Part shown: in pieces, positions 7,471 through 17,115 of the stretch | Numbering within the stretch: position 1 is the first letter of the stretch | Layout of the letters: every line of letters begins with the position of its first letter | DNA from: Aureimonas endophytica | GTDB taxonomy: Bacteria > Pseudomonadota > Alphaproteobacteria > Rhizobiales > Rhizobiaceae | Direction of reading: 5' to 3' | Length of the DNA: 64,000 nt | NCBI RefSeq assembly: GCF_014642635.1 | Contig: NZ_BMIQ01000003.1 | Location: 497,255-561,254, forward strand | Notes under the pieces: model-generated | The model's input: only the letters and a program-made list of their open reading frames with translations | What the model was told of the DNA's origin: nothing | Databases searched by the model: none | Translations under genes and position numbers: made by a program

Positions 7471-8388
7471 ATGAAACGCAGATTCCTCGGGATGTCCCTG
7501 GCGCTGACCACCGCGCTGGCGATCGGCTTCGGCGCGCTGGTTTCCGGCTCGCTCGACAAGGCCGCGGCGCAGGAGCTCGAAGTGCTGAAGCCGGGCACCC
7601 TCCTGGTCACCGTGCAGCCGTATATGCCTTACACGGCGGTCGATAACGGCAAGCTCGTCGGGTTGGACAGCGACATCCTGGCCGCCGTCGCTGCGAAGCT
7701 CGGCCTGAAGATCGAGGTCAACGTGACCGACTTCGCCGGCATGTTGGGCTCGGTGCAGTCCGGGCGTGCCGACATCACGATCGGCGGCATTGCCTGGTCG
7801 GATGCGCGGCAGAAGGTCGGCCTGTTCACCGATCCGCCCTACTACTCGCCGCCGGCCATGGCCGTGCATGGCGAGGCGACCTTCCCCGACGTGTCGAGCC
7901 TGGAAGGCAAGAGCCTCGGGACCGTGACGGGTTATGTCTGGGCGAAGTCGATCGCTCAGGTCCCCGGAGCGTCGCCCCATGTCTATCCGGCCGCCGACAG
8001 CGTGTTCTCCGATCTCGCGTCGGGCCGCCTGGACACGGGCTTCCTCGACCCGCTGCTGATCACTTATCAGCAGCAGCAGCGCCCGGACATGAAGGTGCGC
8101 ATCGCATACCTGAAGCCGCCCGCCGCCGAAGAGGTCGCCAAGCACCCCGACTACAAATACTTCCAGCCCTACATGACGGGCTTCTACCTGCCCAAGCAGT
8201 CGGTCAATCTCGAGAAGGCGATTAGCAAGGAAATCGACGCGATGTACGCGGACGGCTCCCTGGCCGCGCTCGTCAAGAGGTGGGGCGGCGATCCCGCTCA
8301 GTTCCTCACCCCGTCGCCGGAGATGACGGCGCAGCGGCGAGGTGTCGATCGTCCCTCCGACTGGGCTCTTCCGTCAATCGGGAAGTAA
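7471..8388 (+). CDS. Family 3 extracellular solute-binding protein (polar amino acid type)
   Basis: A 305-residue periplasmic binding protein with a Sec signal peptide (basic MKRR, hydrophobic core, cleavage near AAAQE, about residue 34). The body has the SBP_bac_3 pattern: YMPYTAVDNGKLVGLDSDILAAVAAKLGL, then VQSGRADITIGGIAWSDARQ. A strong AAAGGGG lies nine bases before the ATG. It heads an operon with one permease, one ATPase and a DadA-like oxidoreductase, so the ligand is likely an amino acid or amino acid derivative that the oxidoreductase then attacks. The identity of the ligand is not visible. Confidence 0.9.
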   Translation: MKRRFLGMSLALTTALAIGFGALVSGSLDKAAAQELEVLKPGTLLVTVQPYMPYTAVDNGKLVGLDSDILAAVAAKLGLKIEVNVTDFAGMLGSVQSGRADITIGGIAWSDARQKVGLFTDPPYYSPPAMAVHGEATFPDVSSLEGKSLGTVTGYVWAKSIAQVPGASPHVYPAADSVFSDLASGRLDTGFLDPLLITYQQQQRPDMKVRIAYLKPPAAEEVAKHPDYKYFQPYMTGFYLPKQSVNLEKAISKEIDAMYADGSLAALVKRWGGDPAQFLTPSPEMTAQRRGVDRPSDWALPSIGK

Positions 8389-8403
8389 GAGCGGAGTCGT
8401 CCC

Positions 8404-9144
8404 GTGAACTGGTTCTCTGGTTTGACCGATGCGTTCCAGGTGTCCTGGGGCGACTATGCGAGCAATATCGGCTGGGGTCTGCTTCAGACCCTGGCCTATA
8501 CTCTGGCGAGCTTCCTCGGCGCGACCGTCCTCGGACTGATCGTCGCCCTGATGCGGCTCAACAGCGTGCGCGGCATCCGCTTCGTCGCGGCCTGCTATAC
8601 CGAGATCTTCAAGAACGTCCCGCTTCTCGCCATCATCTTTCTCACCTATTTCGGCCTTCCGTCGGTGGGTGTGCGGCTGCCGGTCTTCGAGGCCGGGGTC
8701 CTCAGCCTCGTCGTTTTCTATGCGGCCTATCTCTCCGAGATCTTCCGGGCGGCGATCTCCGGCGTCCATCGCGGACAGTTGGAGGCCTCGCAAGCGCTGG
8801 GCCTCAAGCGCGGCAAGACCTTCTTCCACGTCACGTTGCCGCAAGCCGTCCGCCTGGTTCTGCCCGGCACCAACACGATGTTCGTCGACCTCATCAAGTC
8901 GACATCGCTTCTGGTGACGATCTCGGCCGCCGAACTCATGACGCAGGCCCACCTCATCGCCTCGGAAACCTTTCGGTCGCTCGAAGTGTATCTGGTGATC
9001 TCGGTCGTCTACTTCGCCATCTGCTACCCGGTATCCCAGGGACTCCTGCTTCTCGAGCGCAGGATCCAGGCCGGCGTCCCGCTGTCGGTCGGGCGCCGGC
9101 GCAGGCTCAAGCTGGCGTCCGCCCTTCTGGCTCAAGGGAGCTGA
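8404..9144 (+). CDS. Amino acid ABC transporter permease (HisM/GlnP type)
   Basis: A 246-residue inner-membrane permease starting at GTG, 16 bases after the binding-protein stop. Several membrane helices and the family EAA loop are present (LEASQALGLKRGKTFFHVTLPQAVR, shown here as its first part LEASQALGLKRGKTFF). The N-terminal segment NIGWGLLQTLAYTLASFLGA is typical of the His/Glu/Gln permease family. Only one permease gene is present, so it probably forms a homodimer. Confidence 0.9.
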   Translation: MNWFSGLTDAFQVSWGDYASNIGWGLLQTLAYTLASFLGATVLGLIVALMRLNSVRGIRFVAACYTEIFKNVPLLAIIFLTYFGLPSVGVRLPVFEAGVLSLVVFYAAYLSEIFRAAISGVHRGQLEASQALGLKRGKTFFHVTLPQAVRLVLPGTNTMFVDLIKSTSLLVTISAAELMTQAHLIASETFRSLEVYLVISVVYFAICYPVSQGLLLLERRIQAGVPLSVGRRRRLKLASALLAQGS

Positions 9145-9158
9145 CCGAGGTGCTTCTC

Positions 9159-9950
9159 ATGGAAGATCAATGCTTATCCGCCGATGGTCGGGCTTCCCGC
9201 AGCCCCGCCATCAGGATCGCCGGTCTGCGCAAATCCTTCGATGGGCGGATCGTCCTCGACGATGTCGATCTGGAGGTTCCCGCCGGACGGATCGTCAGCA
9301 TCATCGGCCAGAGCGGCGGCGGCAAGACCACGCTGATGCGATGCGTGAACCTGCTGGAGCGCCCGGACCAGGGGATGATCGCGATCGGGGACGACGTCAT
9401 CTTTTCCGGCAACGGCGTCGCCTGCACGGATCTTCCGAAACTCCGGCAGCGCGTCGGCATGGTGTTCCAGCGCTTCAACCTCTTCCCGCATCTGACGGCG
9501 ATCGAGAACGTCATTCTGGCGCAGATCCAGGCCGCCGGCATCGAAGAGGAACAGGCGGTCGAGCGCGCCGTCCGCCTCCTGACGCGGGTCGGGCTCGCGA
9601 AACGGGCGATGGCATATCCCGAGCAGATGTCGGGTGGCGAGCAGCAGCGCGTCGCCATCGCGCGGGCCCTCGCCCTCGGGCCCTCGGTCCTCCTGTTCGA
9701 CGAGCCGACCTCCGCGCTCGACCCGGAATCCACCGGCGAGGTCCTGCGCGTCATGCGCGAGCTCGCCGCCGACGGCATGACCATGGTGCTCGTCACGCAC
9801 GAGCTGCCATTCGCCAGGGAAGTCTCCGATTGGGTCGTCTTCATCGATGGCGGTCGCATCATCGAGCAGGGTCCGCCCCATCAGGTGCTGGGGTCGCCGC
9901 GCGAGCCGCGCACCATCGCCTACGTCTCCCGCTACGCAGCGAGCGCCTGA
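9159..9950 (+). CDS. Amino acid ABC transporter ATP-binding protein (GlnQ/HisP type)
   Basis: A 263-residue ATPase with intact motifs: Walker A GQSGGGKTTL, Q-loop MVFQRFNLFPHLTAIENV, signature MSGGEQQRVAIARALAL, Walker B VLLFDEPTSALDPE and switch VLVTHEL. The ATG at 9159 is preferred over a GTG nine bases upstream; GAGG lies about ten bases before it. The N-terminal 20 residues are extra compared with GlnQ. It acts with the preceding permease and binding protein. Confidence 0.92.
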   Translation: MEDQCLSADGRASRSPAIRIAGLRKSFDGRIVLDDVDLEVPAGRIVSIIGQSGGGKTTLMRCVNLLERPDQGMIAIGDDVIFSGNGVACTDLPKLRQRVGMVFQRFNLFPHLTAIENVILAQIQAAGIEEEQAVERAVRLLTRVGLAKRAMAYPEQMSGGEQQRVAIARALALGPSVLLFDEPTSALDPESTGEVLRVMRELAADGMTMVLVTHELPFAREVSDWVVFIDGGRIIEQGPPHQVLGSPREPRTIAYVSRYAASA

Positions 9951-10007
9951 ACGCCCCGACATCCCTCCGACGCTTAGGCGGGGCGCCCGACGCTGGCGGG
10001 CTTCGCG

Positions 10008-10049
10008 CCTGTCCGTCACGCCGCCGAAGGGGCGGTGATCTCCGACAGG
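10008..10049 (+). terminator. Intercistronic stem-loop before the DadA-like gene
   Basis: CCTGTC (10008-10013) pairs with GACAGG (10044-10049), enclosing a second stem CCGCC/GGCGG with a GAAGG loop. No T-run follows, so it may attenuate or process the transcript rather than end it. The oxidoreductase starts 13 bases later. Confidence 0.4.
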
Positions 10050-10062
10050 CAAGATTGACCCG

Positions 10063-11259
10063 ATGGAACATGTCTCGACCGAAATCGCGATCATCGGAGG
10101 TGGCGTGATCGGACTGACGACCGCCTTGCGGCTCCGCGCCGACGGGCACGAGGTGGTTCTGATCGAGCCGAACCAGCCAGGATCGGGGGCCTCCTACGGC
10201 AATGCCGGCACGGTCGCCGACTATGCCATCATCCCGGTCGGCACTCCCGCGATCCTCCGGAACATCGGCTCCCTGCTTCTCGACGCGAACAGCCCCCTGT
10301 CGATCCGCAAAGCCGCGCTCCCCACCCTGTTTCCATGGCTGATCCGGTTCGCCTACGAGGCCCTTCCCCATCGCTACCGGGACAATACTCGCCGGATCGC
10401 GAACCTGCTCTCCGACGCATCCGCCGAATGGACGGAACTGGCCAGCGAAATCGGCGGCTCTCACCTCCTGAGCGGCAAGGGCTGCCTCTATCTCTACTCG
10501 ACCCCGAAGGCCTTCGAAGCCGCCAAGCGGGTCGCCGCCTTCCGCCGCGACCATGGGATCGCGCAGGAGCTGCTTTCGCCGGACGAGATCGGGCGGCTCG
10601 AGCCGAACCTTCCCGCGAGCGAAGGCGGCGGCGTCCTGTTTCCCAAGGCCATCAACCTCGCGGACCCTGGCCAGACGATGGACCTCCTCGCCGCCTCGGT
10701 GCGGCGAAGCGGCGTCCCGATCTGCCAGGCTTCGGCGACGGCGATCACGCGCGAGGCCGGCTTCGTCAGGATCACGGCGGCGCCCTTCGACATCCGCGCC
10801 AAGACCGTGGTCGTCGCCGCCGGGGCGCATTCGGCCCGGTTCGCGCGGCAGGTGGACGATCCCGTCCGCCTCGATACGGAACGCGGCTACCATCTCGAAT
10901 TCGACATGGACCGCCCGCCCGTCGAGCGCCCGGTCTGTCCCACCGAATACGGCTTCTACTTCTGTCCCATGAAGGGCCGCTTGCGGATCGCCGGAACCGT
11001 CGAGCTCGGCGGCCTCGCCGCGCCCTCGAACCCGCGCCGTCTCGATGTCCTGCTGGCGAACGCCCGGCGGACTTTCCCGTGGCTCGGAACGCCGAGCCGC
11101 ACCTGGCTCGGGTTCCGTCCGTCCATGCCGGATTCGGTGCCGGTGATACGACCGTCGAAGGGCGGCAAGGATGTCATCTTCGCATTCGGACACGGGCATA
11201 TCGGCCTGACCCTGGCACCCCGCACCGCCCGCATGGTCGGCGAACTTCTGGCGGCGTGA
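10063..11259 (+). CDS. DadA-like FAD-dependent oxidoreductase (D-amino acid/opine dehydrogenase family)
   Basis: A 398-residue DAO-family flavoprotein. The Rossmann motif IIGGGVIGLTTALRL is at about residues 9-23, followed by EPNQPGSGASYGNAGTV, the region where DadA and opine-oxidase relatives carry SxxNAG. The C-terminal FAD loop is FAFGHGHIGLTLAPRTA. It is last in the amino acid importer operon, 112 bases after the ATPase gene. It probably deaminates the imported compound, transferring electrons to the respiratory chain. D-amino acid, N-methyl amino acid and hydroxyproline-type substrates are all possible. Confidence 0.86.
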   Translation: MEHVSTEIAIIGGGVIGLTTALRLRADGHEVVLIEPNQPGSGASYGNAGTVADYAIIPVGTPAILRNIGSLLLDANSPLSIRKAALPTLFPWLIRFAYEALPHRYRDNTRRIANLLSDASAEWTELASEIGGSHLLSGKGCLYLYSTPKAFEAAKRVAAFRRDHGIAQELLSPDEIGRLEPNLPASEGGGVLFPKAINLADPGQTMDLLAASVRRSGVPICQASATAITREAGFVRITAAPFDIRAKTVVVAAGAHSARFARQVDDPVRLDTERGYHLEFDMDRPPVERPVCPTEYGFYFCPMKGRLRIAGTVELGGLAAPSNPRRLDVLLANARRTFPWLGTPSRTWLGFRPSMPDSVPVIRPSKGGKDVIFAFGHGHIGLTLAPRTARMVGELLAA

Positions 11260-11615
11260 GGGTGGAGCGAAGTCTGCGAGATTGCGACTCGCCTTAAATT
11301 GACGGGCAGCCGAAGGCGGCGAATCCTGAAGAGATCGCTATCCACCCCGCCGCATGGCGATGGCGCAGCGCCGATAGGGCGAATTCCTTGTGCGGACGAT
11401 CGCAGGCGGCGCCGCCGCCAACGCCTCGGGCGGATCGATCTGGCGCCGAGGATCTTGCACAGGCCCTGGACGGGAAAGTTCGATCGATGCCGCGTCGATG
11501 AAGCGAACTCCAGCGACCGCAAGACGCCGAGTGCGGCGCCGACTGCCGGGGGTTCATGCAGCCGGGTTCGCCTCGGTCGGATTCGCAGCACGGCGGAAGA
11601 TGACGTTCCATATGC
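11260..11615. other. Intergenic region between convergent genes
   Basis: No supported gene or clear terminator. All open frames here are short, Arg/Pro/Ser-rich and unlike any family I recognise. Confidence 0.4.
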
Positions 11616-12587
11616 CTAACCTGCCCTGCTCGTGACGGCTGAGGAACCATCGGCGGCCATGAGTTCGGGTCCACCGAATCCGAGGCCGACGAGGTCCTCC
11701 GAGACGTCCCAGAGCCGCTTGGCGGCATGGATGTCCAGCGAGGCGGCGGGTGGCTTCGCTCGCGTCGGGAAGCCGCGCGTCTCGGCGAGCTTGTCGGGTC
11801 CGTAATAGCCGCCACCCCGCACGTCGGGAGATGTGGCCGCCAGCAGCGTCGGCAACGCGCCTTGTGCCGCCGGCTGGAACAGGAACCAGCCGAGGGAGCG
11901 CACGATGCCCATCGGGCTGAAACGGCCCGGCGCGTTGTGCAGGAGATCGGTTCGCGAGACCCCGGGATGGGCGGCGAGGCTGGTGATGCCCCATCCGGCT
12001 GCATCGCTGCGGCGCTGGAGTTCGAAGGCGAACATCAGACAGGCGAGCTTCGACTGCGCGTAGACGGGCATCGGCCTGTAGCCATGTTCGGCCTGAAGGT
12101 CGTCGAAGTCGATGCGTCCACTGCGGGCGGCGACGCTGGAGACGGTGACGACGCGGGCATCGGGTCCGCGCCGCAGCAGCGGCAGGAGCTGGGCCGTCAG
12201 GGCGAAGTGGCCGAGATAGTTGGTGCCGAGTTGCAGCTCGAACCCATCGGCGGTGGTTCGCCGCCGGGGCGGCGTCATGACCCCTGCATTGTTGATCAGG
12301 ATATCGACGCCATCCCGGCTCGTCGCCAAGCGACGGCCGAAGGCGGCAACCGAGGCGAGATCGGCGAGGTCGAGCGCTTCGAAGGCCACCGACGCTCCCG
12401 GCGCGTCCCGCCTGATCCTCGCGACGGCCTCGGCGCCCTTCGCCGCGCTGCGCCCGGCGACGATCACCTCGGCGCCGGACCGCGCGAGCTCCAGCGCGGT
12501 CTCGAAGCCGAGGCCGCCGGTCCCGGTCACGACCGCCGTGCGGCCGCGCTGCGAGGGCATGTCCTTCGTGGTCCAATGCTCGGTCAT
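11616..12587 (-). CDS. Short-chain dehydrogenase/reductase
   Basis: A 323-residue classical SDR related to retinol-dehydrogenase/WWOX-like oxidoreductases. The cofactor motif VVTGTGGLGFETALELARSG is near residue 19, with NNAGVMTPP, the catalytic Ser in VVTVSSVAARSG and the catalytic pair in YAQSK. The ATG at 12587 has AAAGG seven bases before it; longer readings upstream lack coding character. The C-terminus is long for the family (about 320 against 250-300). It stands alone, divergent from the two-component system. The substrate is unknown. Confidence 0.88.
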   Translation of the reverse strand: MTEHWTTKDMPSQRGRTAVVTGTGGLGFETALELARSGAEVIVAGRSAAKGAEAVARIRRDAPGASVAFEALDLADLASVAAFGRRLATSRDGVDILINNAGVMTPPRRRTTADGFELQLGTNYLGHFALTAQLLPLLRRGPDARVVTVSSVAARSGRIDFDDLQAEHGYRPMPVYAQSKLACLMFAFELQRRSDAAGWGITSLAAHPGVSRTDLLHNAPGRFSPMGIVRSLGWFLFQPAAQGALPTLLAATSPDVRGGGYYGPDKLAETRGFPTRAKPPAASLDIHAAKRLWDVSEDLVGLGFGGPELMAADGSSAVTSRAG

Positions 12588-13018
12588 TTCGGTGCCTTTC
12601 CTTCGATGCGGATGGATGGCCGTGGCTTCGCCGCCGACCTTCCGCGCGGGATTGGATGCGCGCCTGCCGGTGCGGGAAGACGGCCGGCGGACAGGCATCC
12701 ATGAGGGGACAGTCGGGAGGGTCGGTCCTGCGCTTCGCGAGGGCGCGAACGGAAGGGACCGTGATCGCTCCCTCTTCTTGATGTAACGGATCGTCCGCGG
12801 CCCCGTCCGGCGTTTCCCTGCTTGTCCTCGAGGCTCACGCTAACCGGCGACTGTCGCGATCTCGTCCCGGCGATGTCGATGAATGTACGAAATTGTATCA
12901 GGTCGCGGGGTCGAAGCCCTCTCGCGCCGGGATCCTGGCACAGGCCGATACACTTTCGTGGAAGCGCCGCGCACGCTCCTGCCGTATGAAGATGAGTGTC
13001 CAGCGCTGGAGACCATCG
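12588..13018. promoter_or_regulatory. Divergent control region, with TGTA half-sites upstream of the response regulator
   Basis: No gene is supported in these 431 bases. TGTA at 12884-12887 and 12894-12897 form a direct repeat with 10-base period (TGTACGAAATTGTATC), the spacing typical of OmpR-family response-regulator sites. It may be the autoregulatory site of the following gene. The evidence is spacing only. Confidence 0.3.
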
Positions 13019-13753
13019 ATGGAGAGCGTGCCCCATATCGCCGTCGTCGACGATCACCGCGATATCCGCGACCTCGTCGGCAAGTACCTCCAGCAGCAGG
13101 GCTACCGCGTCAGCACCGTCGACGGCGGCGCGGCCTTGCGCCGGCTGCTCGAGCGCGGCGCGCCGGACCTCATCGTCCTCGACATCATGATGCCCGGCGA
13201 GGACGGCCTCACCCTCTGCCGCGAGCTGCGGAGCGGCTCGCGGACGGGCGCCGGCATTCCGATCATCTTCCTGACGGCCCGCGCGGAGGAGACCGACCGC
13301 GTCATCGGCCTCGAACTCGGGGCCGACGACTACCTCGTCAAACCCTTCTCGTCGCGCGAGCTGCTGGCGCGCATCAAGGCGGTTCTGCGCCGGGTCAACA
13401 GCCTGCCGCCGCAGCCGGCCGACCTCCGCAAGAGCGGGACGATCCGCTTCGACCGCTGGATTCTCGATTTCGGCCGGCGCGAGCTTCAAGGCGACGACGG
13501 GGTCGGCGTGCCGCTTTCCACCGCCGAGTTCCGCCTCCTCAAGGTCTTCGTCGAGCGCCCCGGGCTCGTTCTCAGTCGCGACCAGCTCCTCGACCTGACC
13601 GTCGGCCGCGAGGCCGATCCGTTCGACCGCTCCATCGACAACCAGATCAGCCGGCTGCGTCGCAAGGTCGAGGCCGATCCGAAGAACCCCTCCATCATCC
13701 AGACGCATCGGGGCGGCGGCTACAGCTTCATGCCGGAGGTCTCCGCCCCGTGA
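13019..13753 (+). CDS. OmpR-family response regulator
   Basis: A 244-residue two-domain regulator. The receiver domain has acidic residues Asp11/Asp12, phospho-acceptor Asp55 in LIVLDIMMPG, the Thr of FLTAR and Lys of VKPF. The C-terminal winged helix ends with RRKVEADPKNPSIIQTHRG, typical of OmpR/PhoB. The ATG at 13019 is chosen because TGGAG lies about eight bases upstream and the receiver domain starts right after it; a longer frame adds 42 Arg-rich residues. It overlaps the kinase gene by 4 bases. Confidence 0.93.
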   Translation: MESVPHIAVVDDHRDIRDLVGKYLQQQGYRVSTVDGGAALRRLLERGAPDLIVLDIMMPGEDGLTLCRELRSGSRTGAGIPIIFLTARAEETDRVIGLELGADDYLVKPFSSRELLARIKAVLRRVNSLPPQPADLRKSGTIRFDRWILDFGRRELQGDDGVGVPLSTAEFRLLKVFVERPGLVLSRDQLLDLTVGREADPFDRSIDNQISRLRRKVEADPKNPSIIQTHRGGGYSFMPEVSAP

Positions 13754-15195
13754 AACGCCTCCTGACCTGGTGGGACAAGAGTCTGACGATCCAGCTCCTC
13801 GTCTCCATGCTGGCCGCCCTGTTCATCGCCCAAAGCATCGGGATGTGCCTGTCCTGGGACCAGTTCCGGGCGGATCTGCGCATCGCGGCCCGGAGCGAGC
13901 TCAGCAGCCGCGCCGCCGCCGTGGCACGCCTGATCGAGACCGTCCCCGCCGATCTCCGAACGGAGATCGCGCGCGTCAACAGCACGGACTATACGCGCTT
14001 CTGGATCTCGGCGGCGCCCGAGACCGATCTCCGGCCCTTTGTGCAGGAGGCGTTCGAGCGGTTCCAGGTGCCCTTGCGCTCGCTTCTCAACGGCACCGGC
14101 GAGCGGGCCTCGGCCGGCGCCCCGCCCGCCCCCGAGCCGGTGCCCAAAGGCACGACCGCCGCGGCCTTTGCCGAAGGGGTCGCCTGGGGCGCGCCGCCGG
14201 CGAACCGGACGGACCTTCCCACCCGCGCGAGCTATCTCGACTTCGCGTCGGGCAACGGTGCCGGGATCATCGTGCCGCTGAGCGACGGGCGGGCGCTGAA
14301 CGTCGCTTTCTATAAGAACTACATGCCTTCGATCTGGGCGACGCATCTTCCGCTCTCGCTCGCCGTGACCGCTGTGCTCGTGTCGCTGGTCGGGGTGCTG
14401 ACGGTGCAGAGCATCGCGCGTCCCCTGCGCCAGCTCACCAAGGCGGCGGAGACGCTCGGGCGTGGCGAAGCGGTGGCTCCGCTCCATGCCTGCGGCCCCG
14501 ACGACATCCGGCGTACGGCGGAGGCCTTCAACCAGATGCAGGAACGGCTGCACCGCTTCGTGGAGGACCGGACGCGGATGCTGGCCGCGATCGGCCATGA
14601 TCTCCGCACCCCCCTGACGACCTTGCGCCTGCGCGCGGAACTGGTCGAGGACCGGGATCTTCAGGAGCGGATGCTCTCTACCATCGACGAGATGCAGTCG
14701 ATGACCGAGGCGACATTGTCGCTGGCGCGGCAGGATGCCAACGGCGAGCCGACCCGCACGATCGACCTGTCGGCCCTTGTCGAGAGCATTTGCGACGATC
14801 TCGCCGAGATCGGTCACTCCGTCACGTTCCACACGGGCCCGCGCATAACCTACCGCTGCCGGCCGGACGGGCTGAGGCGCACGATCCGCAACCTCGTCGA
14901 GAACGCGGTGCGCTACGCCGGACATGCCGACGTGCGGCTGGCCGCCGGTGCCTCGACCGTGGAGATCCTGGTCGAGGACGCGGGTCCGGGGATTCCGCTC
15001 GACAATGTCGAGGATGTGTTCGCCCCCTTCTTCCGCCTGGAGCACTCGCGCTCGCGCGAGACCGGCGGCGTCGGTCTCGGCCTGTCGATCGCCCGCGCCA
15101 TCGCCCGCCAGCACGGGGGCGATGTCGTGCTGGCGCCGCGAGCTCCCGGTCTCGCGTCCCCGGGTCTGCGGGCAGCCGTCGTGCTGCCGGCTTAG
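13750..15195 (+). CDS. Membrane sensor histidine kinase
   Basis: A 481-residue sensor kinase starting at GTG within the stop of the regulator (GTGA overlap). Membrane segments at about residues 13-33 and 198-218 flank a periplasmic domain of roughly 165 residues, then HAMP, the H-box AIGHDLRTPLTTLRL with His283, N-box NLVENAVRYA and G-boxes VEDAGPGIP and GGVGLGLSIARAIA. This is the EnvZ-like class. It should phosphorylate the response regulator, and the downstream cyclase and RND genes are likely targets. The periplasmic signal is unknown. Confidence 0.92.
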   Translation: MKRLLTWWDKSLTIQLLVSMLAALFIAQSIGMCLSWDQFRADLRIAARSELSSRAAAVARLIETVPADLRTEIARVNSTDYTRFWISAAPETDLRPFVQEAFERFQVPLRSLLNGTGERASAGAPPAPEPVPKGTTAAAFAEGVAWGAPPANRTDLPTRASYLDFASGNGAGIIVPLSDGRALNVAFYKNYMPSIWATHLPLSLAVTAVLVSLVGVLTVQSIARPLRQLTKAAETLGRGEAVAPLHACGPDDIRRTAEAFNQMQERLHRFVEDRTRMLAAIGHDLRTPLTTLRLRAELVEDRDLQERMLSTIDEMQSMTEATLSLARQDANGEPTRTIDLSALVESICDDLAEIGHSVTFHTGPRITYRCRPDGLRRTIRNLVENAVRYAGHADVRLAAGASTVEILVEDAGPGIPLDNVEDVFAPFFRLEHSRSRETGGVGLGLSIARAIARQHGGDVVLAPRAPGLASPGLRAAVVLPA

Positions 15196-15204
15196 GAGGC
15201 TTCC

Positions 15205-17115
15205 ATGTCCAACCCTGACGGAGGCACGAACATGAAGCGCAGGCTCGCCGCGATCATGGCCGGCGACGTCGTCGGCTACAGCCGGATGATGGCCGAGGAC
15301 GAGACGGCGACCTATCGCGAACTCCGTTCGATGTTCGACGAGATCGTCGCGCCCGCCGTGCACGGCAACGAAGGCCGGATCTTCAAGCAGATCGGCGATG
15401 GCTTCCTGGCCTCCTTCACCAGCGCCCATGCGGCGCTGGAAGCGGCGGAAGCGATCCAGACGGCCCTTGCGGTGCACCGGTTCGAACTGCGCATCGGCAT
15501 CAATCTCGGCGACGTCATCGAGGAGAACGGCGACACCTACGGCGACGGCGTCAACGTGGCGGCCCGGCTGGAAGCGATGGCTAGGCCCGGCGCCATCTAT
15601 GTCAGCGACATCGTCCGGCGCAGCGTGGAGCAGACGAGCGAGCGCGCCTTCCGCTCGCTCGGGCGAAGGGCGGCGAAGAACATGCCGACCGATATCGTCG
15701 TCTATGAACTCGTTCCGCCGCCGGCGGAACGACCTGCCCCGCGCTGGCGCTGGCCGCGCGCCGTCGTCTCCCACCCGGCTCTGACCGCCCTTGGTCTCGC
15801 GCTCGTCCTGGCCGGCTCGGCGGGAGCGATGGGCGGACTGGAGGCCGGATCGCGCTGGATCGCCGACTTGCCGCTCGTCCGCGACGCTTCATCCGACGCC
15901 CGCCCCTTCGTCGCGGTGATGCCCTTCAACGGGATGGGCGCCGATCCCTCCCATTCCCAGCTCGCGGATGGATTGAGCGAGGACCTCATCACCGAGCTCT
16001 CGCGCTATCCCGAACTCGCCGTGGTGGCGCGCAACTCGACCTTCGCCCTGCGCGGCCAGGCCATGGACGTCCGCACCATCGGCCGGATCCTGCATGCGCG
16101 CTACGTCGTTGAGGGCAGCGCGCGGCGGCAGGGAGAGCAACTGCGCATCGCGGCGCAACTGGTCGACACCGAGACGGGGACCCATATCTGGGCCAAGACC
16201 TACGACCGCGAGGTCACCGACGTCTTCGCCGTGCAATCCGAGCTCTCGGCCGAGATCGTCGCTTCGCTCGTTCCCTATCTTCGCCGATCGGAAGCGGCTT
16301 CGGTCGAACGCAAGCCCACGAAGGATCTGAGAGCCTATGATCTCGTGGTCCGGGCACGGGGCATCCATGCGAAGGGGCATTCCGACGCGGCCGCGCTGAC
16401 CGCCTCGCAGGACCTGCTGCAACAGGCCCTGGCGCTCGATCCGGATTACGCCGAAGCGCATGCCTATCTCGCCCTCAACCTGATCCAGCAAAAGGTCCTG
16501 GGAGGCGGCGGCGACGTCGCCGGAGCGATCGAACGGGCCCGGCGCTCGATCGGCCTCGCGCCGGATCTGGCGCTCGGCTATCGCGCTCTCGGCTATGGCC
16601 TCGCCGTCGCCGGCAACTATGCCGACGCGCTACAGGCGACCGAGCGGTCCGTCGAACTCAACCCGAACGATCCCGAAGGACTGGCCGCGCTCGCGAAAGC
16701 TCAGCTCCGTTCGGGATCCTACCAGGCCGCCGCCCAGAACGCCGCCCGCGCCCGCGAACTGCACCCCATGGCCCCAGACTATTACGCCTTCATCGAAGGG
16801 CAGGCTCTCTACGCCGCCGACCAGCCCGACCAGGCCGCGAACGCCTTGAGAGGCTGCCTGCTTGGCAACCAGCAACGCGCCAACTGCCTGCGCATCGCCG
16901 TGGCGACGGACGTTCGTCGCGGCAAGCTCGGTGAGGCGATGGAGGCCATGCGGGAGTTGATGGTGCTGGACCCGGGCTTCACGCTGGAGAAGGAAGCCGG
17001 AACGCAGCGCTACGGAACGACGCCCGTGATGCGCCGCTACATCGCCGACCTCCGCGAGGCGCGCCCGCAACGCGCCGCGACGATCGGGACAGCCGGATCG
17101 CGCTCCGAAATATGA
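15205..17115 (+). CDS. Class III adenylate/guanylate cyclase with C-terminal TPR domain
   Basis: A 636-residue signalling protein. The N-terminal cyclase domain (residues 10-165) has the metal-binding Asp of IMAGDVVGYSRMM, the second Asp of KQIGDGFLASF and the catalytic Asn/Arg of GDGVNVAARLEAMA. A single membrane segment follows at about 190-212, then a TolB-like stretch (FVAVMPFNGMGADPSHSQLA) and TPR repeats in the last 230 residues. This layout is common in Rhizobiales, which often carry many copies. An ATG nine codons in gives the usual MKRRLAAIMAGD start. It follows the kinase by 9 bases, so it is probably cotranscribed. Confidence 0.9.
   Translation: MSNPDGGTNMKRRLAAIMAGDVVGYSRMMAEDETATYRELRSMFDEIVAPAVHGNEGRIFKQIGDGFLASFTSAHAALEAAEAIQTALAVHRFELRIGINLGDVIEENGDTYGDGVNVAARLEAMARPGAIYVSDIVRRSVEQTSERAFRSLGRRAAKNMPTDIVVYELVPPPAERPAPRWRWPRAVVSHPALTALGLALVLAGSAGAMGGLEAGSRWIADLPLVRDASSDARPFVAVMPFNGMGADPSHSQLADGLSEDLITELSRYPELAVVARNSTFALRGQAMDVRTIGRILHARYVVEGSARRQGEQLRIAAQLVDTETGTHIWAKTYDREVTDVFAVQSELSAEIVASLVPYLRRSEAASVERKPTKDLRAYDLVVRARGIHAKGHSDAAALTASQDLLQQALALDPDYAEAHAYLALNLIQQKVLGGGGDVAGAIERARRSIGLAPDLALGYRALGYGLAVAGNYADALQATERSVELNPNDPEGLAALAKAQLRSGSYQAAAQNAARARELHPMAPDYYAFIEGQALYAADQPDQAANALRGCLLGNQQRANCLRIAVATDVRRGKLGEAMEAMRELMVLDPGFTLEKEAGTQRYGTTPVMRRYIADLREARPQRAATIGTAGSRSEI

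Noticed and set aside
11260-11615. Possible transposase relic
   Set aside because: Minus-strand frames looked weakly coding, but no transposase motif, terminal repeat or target duplication could be seen.
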